From Dastarcus helophoroides (Eukaryota > Arthropoda > Insecta > Coleoptera > Bothrideridae), in NCBI GenBank assembly GCA_028583605.1, contig CM053329.1, positions 10,464,501-10,528,500 on the forward strand: DNA of 64,000 bases. The letters are read 5' to 3'. Below the pieces are notes generated by a model that saw only the letters and a program-made list of their open reading frames with translations, had not been told where the DNA came from and did not search any database. Every line of letters starts with the position of its first letter. Within the stretch, counting starts at the first letter, position 1. The translations under genes were made by a program, and so were the position numbers. Positions 44,698 to 56,159 of this stretch are shown here, piece after piece.

Positions 44698-46702
44698 TAT
44701 TATTAATTAGCCCCTCATCTCCTCCGCAATACAATCCTCCATTTTTTGCACATAGGCTGCCGGACACGATCACTTCAACTTGGAGGGGGTGCATTTTAGG
44801 ACCCATGTTTATAGGAAGAAAAAGTCTTACTTTGATTCCAAAAATATGCTCACAAAATATTTGCATCGAATTTTCAATCGTAAATTTTAAAATTCCATCT
44901 TTTCAAACGCTTTAACATAAAAATTTCATTGTATAAGTGTTCAGCGTATCAAATGTTCAACATGAACGTTAAAATATCAAAAAGAATTTTAAATTCTTAT
45001 TAAAAAAATTAACCTAACAAAATTTGGGTTCAAATTCGAAATTTAGGAAAAGTCGAATGGGATTGAAATCAAAGTCGTAACATAAATAACAATCTGAAGG
45101 CTAGCTCTTATCACGTGACAGTTTGAGTCCCGTGACCTTCAAGCCTTTCTATGTTGAAAATCTATATCGAAGGTGCCAGTACAGTAGGAATGGCAAGGTT
45201 CGAGATTTTAAAGAAATTGAACCCGATTATACATCCAATTTTTGAAGACTTTTCTTTAGGATTGAATTATCACATTTCATTCTACAAATGTTGGTGTAGG
45301 ATTAGGATTTAATTCTTGAAAGAAATTCCAAAATACAATAATTGAAATAATCGCGGTACGCCTATGCAAAAATGCTGTTTATAACAATTCGAAGTTACAG
45401 GTTGACGGCATCGACCACAAAGAGATAAGGCGAAAATTAACCTTCTAGTTGTTACTTATTTTGTGTCAAAGTTTTGAAAAAAAAGATATGTTGTTTCTAG
45501 GAAAATCCTGAATTCCAGATATAAGTCGAAAACTAAACAAAATAAAAATTAAAAATAGACTATAATGAGACTGACGACAGAAGTGAAAAACTAAAACTAG
45601 GAAGGAACAGTGCCTGTGCAATATAGTTTAAACCCAGACTAGTCACAAACTGATTTGCCTTTTAATATTTCTGGTTTGGGTGCTAGTGTGTAATCGCATA
45701 TAATATTTATTGATAATGAAATACACTTATACAGATAAGGAAAAATTTTCATTGTCCATGTAAAACGCTAAGAATTGTCCCTTGTATAGTTTTCTACGAC
45801 AGCTGAACGTATTTACCTACTTTGACGTAGCATGCTCGTATCTTCCAGTTTAGATGTTAGAAAAAACTCGTGGAGAGTTTTACAACAGACTGGAATATTG
45901 TTTAGCACAGTCTGGGGGCCTATTTGAACGCCTTATATTGTAATGTTTAAAGAGTTATTTTGTTATATTCTTCATTAGAATTATTATTTATTTTGTTTAA
46001 GAAATCTCGCTTATTTATTTTGCTTATCAAAGAATATCAGTTTTATTTTGCCTCAGACGTTGATTAAATCAACTGACTAAAAGAACAAACAGCATGTGGT
46101 ACGCAAAGTTTTAATAAAATTGTTGCCTGCCAAAAGTAATTTCGTAACAAAACACGTTAGAAGGTATGATGTACTACTGAAATCTCCACCAGCACTGATC
46201 GCTGCGCTCTGCGTTGAATTGTTTACACCGATGTAGGAGAATACAAGGCGCCGCCTATCTATCCCATTATTAGCTCTCAATGTTAAATCCATCATTAAAA
46301 TTCTCCCTATGGACAGTGTTTGACTTTCCTGATGTGTATACTTTATACTGTTTTTTCATTTACTGCACGTAATATTCAACTCCATTTTAGTACTGTCATA
46401 GTTAGTTAAAAGCTAAAGTTATCAAAAGGCACTACAGCTTAATCGGTTAAGGTTAAGGAAATTTGTTTCTCACTACAAAGATCTCAAACAGGTCCCGTAT
46501 TTAAGGTGATTGGAGTGACTGGGCCTAATAGGCCCCCCACTTAATCCCATCACCATCAAAATTAACAAAAAATTATTTTTCCAAATTTAAAGCAAATTGC
46601 TTTGGACGATAAAGGATAAATTTAAAATTATTTAAATAATTAAAAATATATTTATTTTAAGTTCGCATTGATGTATGAGACTTATTATTGTGTTTATTAT
46701 AC
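44698..46702. other. No gene recognised
   Basis: A minus-strand ORF of 72 codons (46077-46295) sits in a slightly GC-richer patch (GCGCCGCCTATCTATC, GCTGCGCTCTGCG). I do not recognise the product, and it could be part of a transposon leader. The rest is AT-rich without identifiable features. Confidence 0.35.
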
Positions 46703-47132
46703 TAGCTGCTACCCCCAACTTCGTCCGCGTGGAATTAAATATCTGTGTTTCTAGAACTTAATTGAATTTACTAACCTAGACATTTAGATTATGCATTGGT
46801 CGATCAAGAGTTAGCTAGGACATTTCCTTAATATTACGTATAAAATGTAATAAAACTCAACGGTCTAAAATACTGTTAAAAAAATAAGTAACACAGATAA
46901 AATTTTATGTAATCAACTATCCAAAGTTACAAACAGTTTATGTAATTTCATGGTTAGTTAAATTGAAAGAGATCGATTTGTTCAGTTTCACATATGAACT
47001 CGATAACAGCACAAATATATTATTTCTGCCAGCTGCTTAACCAAAAAAAAAAAACATTTCCATTTGAAGCAAAAAATAATTTTGTGTAGAGAGGTTGTCC
47101 TAAGATAGCCTGACAGATGGCGCAGTGATAAA
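46703..47132 (+). repeat. Interspersed repeat, ACCCGCGACTTCGTCCG class, copy 2, left part
   Basis: It begins TACTAGCTGCTACCCCCAAC and parallels 10186-10670 (AATCAACTATCCAAAGTTAC, TGAACTCGATAACAG, GATGGCGCAGTGATA). The repeat is interrupted after 47132 by the MITE and resumes at 48912. Confidence 0.7.
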
Positions 47133-48911
47133 CAGAGTGAGTCATTAATGCGGTAAAGCTCTGTAACTTCTACAGATTTTTCGATAACAAAAATGTTGTT
47201 GACATTGGCATAAGGCGTACATGATAAAATTATTTTTTACTATGCAGAGCTATAGAGGCTGGCACTTAAGTTGCATTTTTTTAAGTAGAACGCCCTACTT
47301 ATATTTAAATATCTTACAATATGCTGATTAAAATGACATCAAACAATAGGGGTCTGCGATTAATAGTTTTTGAGATATTTAGAAAATTCATGAAATTTGA
47401 GTCTAACTTGGAAGCTCGTTTGAAAGACCGGAAACAATCAAATCATTTTATTTTTAGTGGAGATTATTACAGTATATCCTTCTCTTGGAAAACAATGTAA
47501 TTTTATTTTAATAATATTTGCTATTATACAGGGTAATTAGAAAACGAAAAATTACATTTTTTTCAATAAATTTAAATGGCACATCCTGTATATCATTTTC
47601 TCTTTTTGTTAAGCAACCACTAAACTTTGATTTTATGTAGAAATTTGTGGATGTAGCTTTTATAGTTTGAAAGTTATTTAACATTAAATTTGAAAAACAA
47701 AAAATGTCGATATTTAGTTGTTAAAAATGCTTCTCTGATTAAAGTTGCTGGAAATTTATGCCCTAAGGGTAATGAAAAATACTAATAAATAAACTATTTA
47801 CCGCATAATTTTTAAAAAAGTTTACAAAACCAGAAATTCGACATGTCTCGTTCTCACCGCGATTTTACCAATCCAAAATAAAATATACAATTGTTATTAT
47901 TGTACTTTAGCTTGATTAAGCCACAATGTAGGTTTAACTTACTTTATTTATAAAAATGTGCTCCATAAACTATGCTTATTAATTTTTATTGTCGTTGTGG
48001 AAAATGGATTTGTTTTTTTAATTTCTTCACCAAAACAAACGTAAAATTGACCACAATGAACAAATGCTGTACTATGCACTAGTTTTATCATTATTTTCTT
48101 AAATAATGTAAATTGTGCAGAGAACGTAGATGCATATAATTTGGGTATAGATGATAAGCAGCATCCAAACCAATATGTTTTTTAATTGAGAGTTCATATT
48201 TTCAAAACATATGTTATAAATGATTAAAATTAGAGCAATGCATTTAGTGCATTTTAAAGACATTATCTTTGTGTAGGTCCAATAAATTTAATGAAAAACC
48301 CATTTAACTAAAATAAATTTAAAAGAATTTTAATTTTTTTTAACTTAAAATTAAATATCTCCCGAACTATAAGAATTAGCCCCACAGATATTAACATCAA
48401 AGCAAAGCTTAGCTGTTGAACAACAGAAATAGAAATTAATATACAGGGTGTGCTATTCGAATTTTTTTGAGAAAAATGTCGTTTTGCGTTTGCTTATCGT
48501 CCTGTATAACTCCAAATGTTATTTAAATAATAAAATTACATTAGATTTTAAGAAAAAGATGTTCTGAAATAATCTGCACTAAAAGAAAAATAATTTGGGT
48601 GTTTCCGCCCTTTCAAGCCAGCTTGCGATTAATTTTCATGATTTTTCTAAATATCTCAAAAACTGTTAACCGAAGATCCCTATTGTTTGGTATCATTTTA
48701 ATCAGCATTTTGTAAGAGATTTAAATATGGAAAAATATATAGTGTTCTATTTTAAAAAATGCAACTTTACTGCACCACTCTGTAAATTTTCGCCCTGTGT
48801 AGTAAAAAATAATTTAAGAATGTGCGCTAATGTCCCTTCGTATTAAATATATTTTGTTATCGAAGTATCTAAAGTAGTTACAAAGCTTTACCTTACTAAT
48901 AACGCACCCTG
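47133..48911. mobile_element. 1.78-kb MITE with ~580-bp inverted repeats
   Basis: The left end CAGAGTGAGTCATTAATGCG pairs with the complement of CAGGGTGCGTTATTAGTAAG at the right end. Arms (about 47133-47715 and 48330-48911) share GATATTTAGAAAA, ATTAAAATGA and CAAACAATAGGG in mirror order. Comparison with the uninterrupted repeat at 10650-10700 gives the insertion point directly (TGATA...ATAACGCAAC). There is no transposase ORF. The CAGGGTG ends resemble those of 8506 and 33239. Confidence 0.85.
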
Positions 48912-49080
48912 AATATAACGCAACACACTTTCCCATTTATAAAATTAGTGCAGAAAAGCACAATAAAACAAATGGATCTAAAGTACTACGTAACAAATCA
49001 ACAGAAAAACAATCTGCTTAATAAATCTCTAAGGATTGACTAACGCACAACCGAAACCGATGGATCTAGAAACATGAAAT
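48912..49080 (+). repeat. Interspersed repeat copy 2, right part
   Basis: It continues with ACGCAACACACTTTCCCATT and CAACAGAAAAACAATCTGCT as in 10687-10775. The following block (GCACAACCGAAACCGATGGA, TCTAGAAACATGAAATTTCT, to about 49140) resembles another common insect repeat end. Confidence 0.65.
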
Positions 49081-49299
49081 TTCTAGGTGTTCCCGTAATA
49101 CGTAGGTGAGCATTAAGATAGGATTTTTCAAATTCTTGCCTCTAAGGTGGTAAAAATGGGCATTAAAAACTAACGAAAAATGTATGCAATGAATAAAACA
49201 TGCGATGATATTTAAAGTTGCCTATATGCGTTGAAACGTGATATCATTGATGAATCTATTTCCACAAGAATTTATCCAAATTTTTCCAGATGATCTTTT

Positions 49300-49680
49300 T
49301 TCGTCTTTTTTTTTATTATAAACTTCTAAACAATCCAATTTTAAACGCGAAATTTTGGCCTTAATTTGGCACTTCCGATATTTAAATCGAAATTTGGAAG
49401 AATAACTGGATTTGACATTTGAAGTTTCTTCTACAAATTTCGAGCTTAAACCATACTTTTGGGCACAAAACCGAAAATTTGAGAAGATTTTTTTCGACGT
49501 TTCAAGTATTTTCTAAAAATTTCTAGTTTAAATTTTTGATTCAAAATGTCGACCTTCTTCGAATTCTTATATTTTTTATTTCGATGTAGGAAGTTAAAAG
49601 CTGCTGTTAGAAATCATTTTTTTTTAAGTCATAATTGCAAGATTGTTAAAAATTATAGGAGTTGGAATTAGTTTTAAAGG
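49300..49680. repeat. Degenerate AT array
   Basis: A short stretch of AAATTTCGA-type words of mixed polarity immediately upstream of the Mos1-like transposase. Confidence 0.5.
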
Positions 49681-49826
49681 TTTTCTAAGAGATCTTGTTG
49701 TAAACGTATGTTGCATGTGGGCACTCCAAAACTATATTCGCGCCAAAGTACTATATTATAGCTTGGATTGTCAGTAAGTGTCATCTTGCGCAAGTGTAAA
49801 CAACATACATTCCAAGACCATTCAAT

Positions 49827-50890
49827 ATGTCGACTTTCGTGCCGAATAAACGCAATTTGCGGGAAGCTTTATTGTTCTGCTTCCATTTGAAGAAAACTGC
49901 TGCTGAGAGTCGTTTGCTGCTCGAGGAAGCTTACGGGGTTTTACTCCATCGATTTTCGACATGTGAGTACTGGTTTCGATGCTTCAAAAGTGATGATTTT
50001 GACACCGATGACAAGGAACGTCCCGGTCGGCCGAAAAAGTTTGAAGACGAAGAATTGGAGGCGTTACTCGACGAAGATCCATGTCAAACGCTCCAAGAAT
50101 TGTCCATATCATTGGGAGTTGACTTGTCAACAGTCGGCAAACGTCTCGAAGCCATGGGTATGATTCAGAAGCAAGGAAATTGGGTGCCATACGAGCTGAA
50201 GCCGAGAGACGTGGAGAGGCGGCTTATGACGTGCGAACAGCTGCTCGCGCGTCAAAAAAGGAAAGGTTTTTTGCATCGCATCGTCACTGGCGATGAAAAG
50301 TGGATCCATTACGATAACCCCAAACGTAAAAAATCGTATGGATACCCCGGCCATACATCGTCATCAACGCCAAGACCGAATATCCATGGATCCAAGCTCA
50401 TGCTCTGTATTTGGTAGAATCAGCTGGGCGTCATTTATTATGAGCTGCTCAAACCAAACTAAACCATCACCGGGGACCTCTACCGAACACAATTGATGCG
50501 TTTGAGCCGGACATTGAAGGAAAAACGGCCGCAATTCGAGCAGCGGCACGACAAAGTCATTTTGCAGCATGACAACGCTCCAACGCTCGTCCTCATGTCG
50601 AAAAACCCGTCAAAAAGTACTTGGAAACGTTGAAATGGGATGTTCTACCGCACCCACCGTATTCTCCAGATATTGCTCCGTCCGATTACTACTTGCTTCG
50701 ATCCATGGCACATGGCTTGGCTGACCAGCACTTAACCTCTTACGAGGAAACAAAAAAATGGATCGATACATGGATCGCATCAAAAGACGAACTGTTCTTC
50801 CGAAGCTGGTATCTCAAAAATTAACAGAAAGATGGGCAAAAAGTAGTAGGCTAGCGATGGACAATACTTTGAATAATCGATTTGTAACCA
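49827..50890 (+). pseudogene. Mos1-like (mauritiana-type) mariner transposase pseudogene
   Basis: It begins MSTFVPNKRNLREALLFCFH, very close in form to Mos1, and is nearly full length. The DNA-binding region covers residues 1-110 (TCEYWFRCFKSDDFDTDDKE, GRPKKFEDEELEALLDEDP). The first catalytic D is in IVTGDEKWIHYDNPKRKKSYG (about 50285-50340). A TAG at 50416-50418 directly follows CIW, where family members continue with a second W. The frame continues as NQLGVIYYELLKPN, then shifts. The second D is in LQHDNAPT (50560-50585) and the third in PHPPYSPDIAPSDYYLLRSM (50650-50710). It ends near 50890. I could not identify its TIRs. It appears less decayed than the other transposases here. Confidence 0.9.
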
Positions 50891-50899
50891 ATTTTGGCT

Positions 50900-52330
50900 C
50901 AATAAAGCCTCAAATTTCGAAAAAAAAAACCTTTAAAACTAATTGCAACACCGTAATTTTTACAAATTTCTACTTTTTCCGAGAATCACAGGATTTCTTA
51001 ATCTATTTTCTTAAAATTAGCAACTTTATAATTTGTTATTAAGGAGAAAATGCCAAATAGAACATTAAGGAAAAGTTATATAATAAAAACATATTCTCGA
51101 ACTTCGGAATATAACGTTGAAACTTTATATTTAAAGTTAAAATTTCTAGATTAAACTGGAAATGCGCTAGATTAAGGTAAGAAATATCTTGCTACAAAAA
51201 CTGCTTCCTCGAAATTTTGAGTTGAAAGGCAAAATTTGGGAACGATGTCGAAATTTCGTAGAGAAATTTCAAAATGTTTTAGAAATATGTTCCTCCTCAT
51301 TTCCATTTAAACATCGTAATTACTAAATCAAAGCCAAAATTTCGTTTTGTGGTATTTTTCAAAATTCTTACTTTAATTTTAAGACTCAAAAATGTTCTTT
51401 CGAATTCTCTTTATACAATTCATTCAAAATTTTTTAAACATTCGCAATTTAGGAATTCAAATTCTTAATGTAAAATTTTCGGGAACAATCGAATTTTTAA
51501 AAAATTAGAAGTTACAAAAATTGAAAATTTCGAGACAAAGGTCAACAGTTTCAAATAAATTTTGAAGTTTTCATAGAAAGGCAAAATTTCGAAAAAATGG
51601 GTAGAGATTTCGAAAAAATGTCATATTCTAAACAAGTCATAACTTCGAAAATAAAAAGTTGAAATTTTGATGATAGAAGATCAAAAAGTTTCAAAAAAAA
51701 AATTGTTCAAAACAAAAATTGACTGTTTATTATGTGTTGAATGGATATCTCAATTTAAAGATACATTTTTACTTGCTTGCGAGGTTAACATTGCAATTTT
51801 GAGGAAAAAACAATTTCAAGGTCAAAGTCAGATTTTAAAGTAAATTTAAATTTCAAGAAAAGAGTTTTTAAAGTTTTAAATAAGAAATTACAACTTACAA
51901 TCAAGGTTTGACAAAAATAAAAATATCTAAAAAAAAGGCGAAAAAAAGATAGATGTTTTAAAACAGTTCACAGAAATAAAAAATGTTTAGAAAGAAGCTT
52001 ATATTTTGAATGTAAAGTCACAATTTCGGGAAAAAAAGTGAAAATCTTTGGAAAAATCGAAATTAGAGTTTAAAATCAGAATTGTTCACAAAAAAATTAA
52101 AAATTGTGAATTTTCACTTATAGAGAAATAAACATCGTTGACTATATGTTATTTACGTTGTTCTGATAAGAAAAAGTCGAAATTTCTAAAGAACAGTGAA
52201 AAAATCCTCTAAAAAATGTTACTTTCAACAATTTAGCTTTTCAGGAAATATAAATACATATATTATTCCTGAAGTAAAGCCCAAATTGTGTCTGTTAAAT
52301 ATCAAAATTTTAGTACGTAGATCGTGACAC
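50900..52330. repeat. Degenerate AT array, A-rich polarity
   Basis: AAAGTCGAAATTTC-type words and runs of A fill this stretch, which ends directly at the hAT-like terminus below. Confidence 0.65.
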
Positions 52331-52380
52331 ATTTTTAAGAAAAGAGTCGATCACATATGTAATGAAGTTGGCCACCCCTG
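52330..52380 (-). mobile_element. hAT-like terminus at an array edge
   Basis: Read from the right, the sequence begins CAGGGGTGGCCAACTTCATT and continues ATGTGATCGACTC and GTGTCACGATC. This is the standard hAT terminal form (CAGGGGTGGCCAA). It ends at 52380, followed by TTTTAAAC. The partner terminus is not found to the left, so the element may have been disrupted by the Mos1-like insertion or by array change. Confidence 0.5.
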
Positions 52381-53860
52381 TTTTAAACCAACTTGTTTAA
52401 GCTGTACATTGTGTGCCAGTCAGTTTTTCGTTTTTTTTTAAGTAGATTTGAAAAAAATAAATATTATTTTTTGAACGCATTAAAAAACTCGAAATCGAAT
52501 GAGTCTCTTATTATTGACAAGGCCAAAAAAAGTGGACTTACCCCTTATTTTTTACATCAGCTTTCCCATTTATAAAAGACACAACACGCCAATTGGTTTC
52601 CTATCATAAGAGAAATCACTCAAAAAATAATTTTAAAAACCTTGAATCGCGTAGGCCGAAATTTCATGAAATAAGCATTCAAAAGATCAATAAATAGGTT
52701 CCAAAGGGTTGCAACCGAGTGGTAACTAAAGACTCCCGAGTGTTAAATGGGACTGTCAATTTTGTGATTGATCGTCATGGATGTGAGCTGCAGTATTCAG
52801 CGCTTTATGATTATAGCGCTAATGGAAGAAATGGTTAAATTTCGCACCAATAAACTTTCTCAAGATTGTTGTTAGTAACGACCAGATAAATTACAGACAA
52901 GTTCATTTATGTAATCACATTAGCCATTAATGGGTGGTGTGGGTCGACTTTAACTGCTCTCGTTCAGATGATTACGCGTCATCAATCTACTACGAGAAAA
53001 TGAAATTAAAGTGAAACTCATGTGAAACGATTATCTGTAAGCTCCATGTGCACTACTTACGCAGTATCAATAACATTAAGCCGCTTTAAGAGATATCCGC
53101 CTTCACCTTGTTTTTGTCGAGTGTTCATTAAATTATTAAGTTTAATTATCACTCTAGCATACATTTTAAATAACATCGGATTTGCATATCTAATAACAGA
53201 TGAAAAATAACTAATTTATAAAAATTGAAAATTCCTTATGCGAAATAAAAATTAAACAACTTTCTTACAGCCTCCACAATCGATAAAGTTGCTTGATAGA
53301 AAAATTATAATTACTTCAAATGTTCAATCCATGAAATGAACTACTTGTTATCAACAGCTTTTCTTCTTTTGCGAGTATTGGACACTGATTTATTCATAAG
53401 CATTCTAAAACAGCATCTTACAACTGTTTCGAGTAATATTAAAAAAGATCATTGTTTATCAATGACAGAGATTTATGTAGGAAGCTCGCACTCGCTCTGT
53501 GGAGATTTGAGATGTTAATTAAATAACATCGAAAGACACAAACCACATTTATCAACGTATTGGCTAACGGATCGAAAAGTTAACTCACGCTGACTTAACC
53601 GCAGGCGAAAATCTCATATGTATTTATTTTTGTGTCGTAATTTATTCCCGCTCAGTGTATGTGCTCATATTCATGCTAAAATTGAAACCCTTCAAGCTTC
53701 ACATACTTTAGGCTGGAATAAAAAGTGAAGATAGAAAAAGAAATCGACGTTCTCTTTGTTGTCTTCAAGAATTGGCAACAATACACACAAAAATGGAAGA
53801 TTTTTCGAGATTAAACCATTTTCATCTAATTCTGAAAGTATATTAGCTTATACCACAAAA
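52381..53860. other. No gene recognised
   Basis: Contains three short ORFs of about 60 codons. None has a recognisable domain. Composition is slightly less AT-rich than the arrays and no repeat family is apparent; it may be single-copy sequence. Confidence 0.35.
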
Positions 53861-54220
53861 CAGATCAACTTTTACGGAGTAAGAAAGTAAAAATATACAG
53901 TTTTACTAGATTTCTACGATTGCAAAAAGATTTTTTAGAAACTGAAATATTTTTGGAAACACCAATTTTTCCCAAAATCTCGATTTTACTCCCCAGCTTC
54001 GATTCCAGGTTCGAAATTTTGACTATAACTTGTAAATTCTTATAAATAAGTTGAAACTGAAAACTTCCATAAGTTTCCATTTTAGGAAATACTCGCTTTT
54101 TTTCAACACTGAGCGAGAAGCTTTTCAAATAATTTCTCAAAATTTTAAGTTTAGAACCAAGTAAATATTGTTTAAAATTAGGCGAAAATAGTCAACATTT
54201 CGGAAAAAATCTAAATTTTT
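53860..54220. repeat. Degenerate AT array, short
   Basis: AAATTTTGAC/CAAAATCTCGATT-type words adjacent to the 3' end of the minus-strand retroelement. Its 91-codon minus ORF is compositional. Confidence 0.45.
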
Positions 54221-54285
54221 ACAAACCAGTATTATCATCATTAATTCACAATGTTAATAATAATAACAATTTAATTAGAAGCCTA

Positions 54286-56117
54286 GACATTTTTAATTTA
54301 TTCGTTTTGAATTTTGATATCGAAACAAGGATAGGTTGTAATTCTTGGGGAAAATTTGTTTCGGTAACAAGTTCCATAACTTGGAAGTTCTATAGAAAAA
54401 AGAGTCTCCGTAGACAGAAGTCCTCAAGCAGGAATTTGGTGTCTCCGACTTGTCTAAGTATGCCTTCAAGAATCTTGCCCTTGGGGGGATCAATCCTATT
54501 AGTTCCTGCGAGCATCTTCCATGATAGTACTTGTAGAAAAGAGACAAGTCACCAACCATACGCCAGTGCTCTAGTGTTTCGAGAGAATCGGTCAAACTCT
54601 AGTCATCAATTAGGCGAATCGCTCTTCTTTGAATTGAATCCAAAACAGCTGAAATGTGCTTTGGGGCTAAACTCCAAACATGAGAACAGTATTTTAGTGT
54701 TGGCCTAACTTGAGATTTGTATAGCGCGAGCAGCTGATGAGATGTGAAGTGCTTTTTAGCTCTAAAAAGAAAGCCTAGCTTCTGATCGTCCCAAGAGCTC
54801 GCATTCACTCCTAGGATAGATAGATTAGATCAGATCGGGAGGATTTTGAATTGAATCCAAGAGAGTTAAAATGTGTGTTGGGGCTGAACTCCAAACATGA
54901 GAACAGTATTCTAGTGTTGGCCTAACTTGAGCTTTGTATAGTGTTAGTAGCTGATGAAATGTGAAGTACTTTTTAGCTCTAAAAAGAAAGCCTAGCTTCT
55001 AAGAGGCGGACTTGGCAATGACGCGCTCATAATCGTCCCAAGAGAAGTTAGTGCTCGCATTCACTTCTGGGATAGATAGATTAGATCCCATCGGAAGGAT
55101 TTTACCGTCCATTAGTATGTTTGTTGCACTATCCCTTGATGTTTTCTTAGAGAAAACCGCGGCCTGAGTTTTTGAAGCGTTGAAGTCGACCAAATTGTTC
55201 TTACCCCATTCCAGAATGATTTCAAGATCGCGATCAATCGTCTGTATCTGCTGTTCCCTTAGTCGATCTGAAGCAGCGATAGATAATGGTTTGTCCGAGA
55301 AAAAAGAAGACACAAGGTTGCTATCATCTGCGTAGCTCTATATAGGATTAGAAGTTGAAGCTAAGAGATCGTTTATGTGTAAGAGAAATAGAGTAGGAGA
55401 CACAACAGACCCCTGAGACATCCCTGAGTCACCCCTGCGTTAATCACAAATGTCTCGGATGAGATAGCATCGACGACGCCCCGAAGAGATCTGTCAGCGA
55501 GAAAATTGGATATCAAATAACAGAGTCCAGGAGGAAGACGATAAGAGGTTAATTTGGCGGGAAGAGATCGGTGCCAGACTCTGTCGAAAGCCTTTAAGAC
55601 ATTCAATGCCACAAACCTAGCCTTACCATGCTTTTCCATAGCTGAGTTACATATATGAGTAACATATGCCAGTAGATCGCCAGTGGAACGTTGTTGTCTA
55701 AAACCGTATTGCCTGTCCAAGATGATTCTATTTTCCTCCAGATATTTGAAAATCTCGATGTTGATAACCTCTTCTATCACTTTATATATAACGAGTAACA
55801 AAGATATAGGGCGATAGTTGTTAGCTAGGTTCCTTTCTCCCTTTTTAGGGACAGGCCTCACCCTAGCAGATTTCCAGATGTTAGGGAATACACCCTTTTT
55901 GTAAGTGAGTGTAGACAATTTACTTAGGACGAGTCAACTCTGGGGCGCACTTCTTAAGAACAATAGCGGGAATACCATCAAGGCCAGAAGCTTTCGAGGT
56001 GTCGAGCTCAAGGAGAATCTTTCTGATTGTGCGTTGTCTCAAAACAACTTCAGGCATCGAAGTGCCAACCTTAGGAAGAATAGTTTCAGGAAAAATAACT
56101 TCAACAAGCGGCAACAA
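54286..56117 (-). pseudogene. CR1/jockey-like reverse transcriptase, 5'-truncated and internally duplicated
   Basis: On minus it reads from LDTSKASGLDGIPAIVLKKC (about 56010-55940), NIWKSARVRPVPKKGERNLA and NNYRPISLL (55880-55790), GFRQQRSTGDLLAYV (55700-55660), motif A as ARFVALNVLKAFDRVWH (55630-55575), motif B remnant NAGVTQGC (about 55430) and motif C as SYADD (55325-55340), then thumb sequence. In motif A the catalytic D is N. A TAG precedes SYADD, and motif B is frameshifted. The LGFLFRAKKxFTSHQLLALYK to HVWS block occurs twice (54640-54800 and 54850-55000). The C-terminus (WNLLPKQIFPKNYNLSLFR) ends at 54293. It is 5'-truncated at an array boundary. Confidence 0.9.
54631..55094. repeat. 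Tandem duplication of ~210-250 bp inside the retroelement
   Basis: The unit at 54631-54839 (GAATTGAATCC...AGATAGATTAGATCAGATCGG) is repeated at 54847-55094 (GAATTGAATCC...AGATAGATTAGATCCCATCGG). The second unit is longer by an AAGAGGCGGACTTGGC-containing block of about 30 bases that the first lacks. Both keep the same stretch CTCTAAAAAGAAAGCCTAGC. The duplication is local and in direct orientation, and it happened within the already inserted or the source element. Confidence 0.85.
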
Positions 56118-56159
56118 TTAAGGGACAAAGTTAAAAATGTGAAAGTTTTATTCTAAACA

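Noticed and set aside
46077..46295. 72-codon minus ORF as a gene
   Set aside because: No recognised domain; GC-richer words resemble untranslated leaders of Tc1/mariner elements, which is too weak to call.
49341..49349. TTTTAAAC as the left 8-bp duplication matching the hAT-like end at 52380
   Set aside because: The adjacent bases (GCGAAATTTTGG) are not a hAT terminus, so the match to TTTTAAAC is likely chance.
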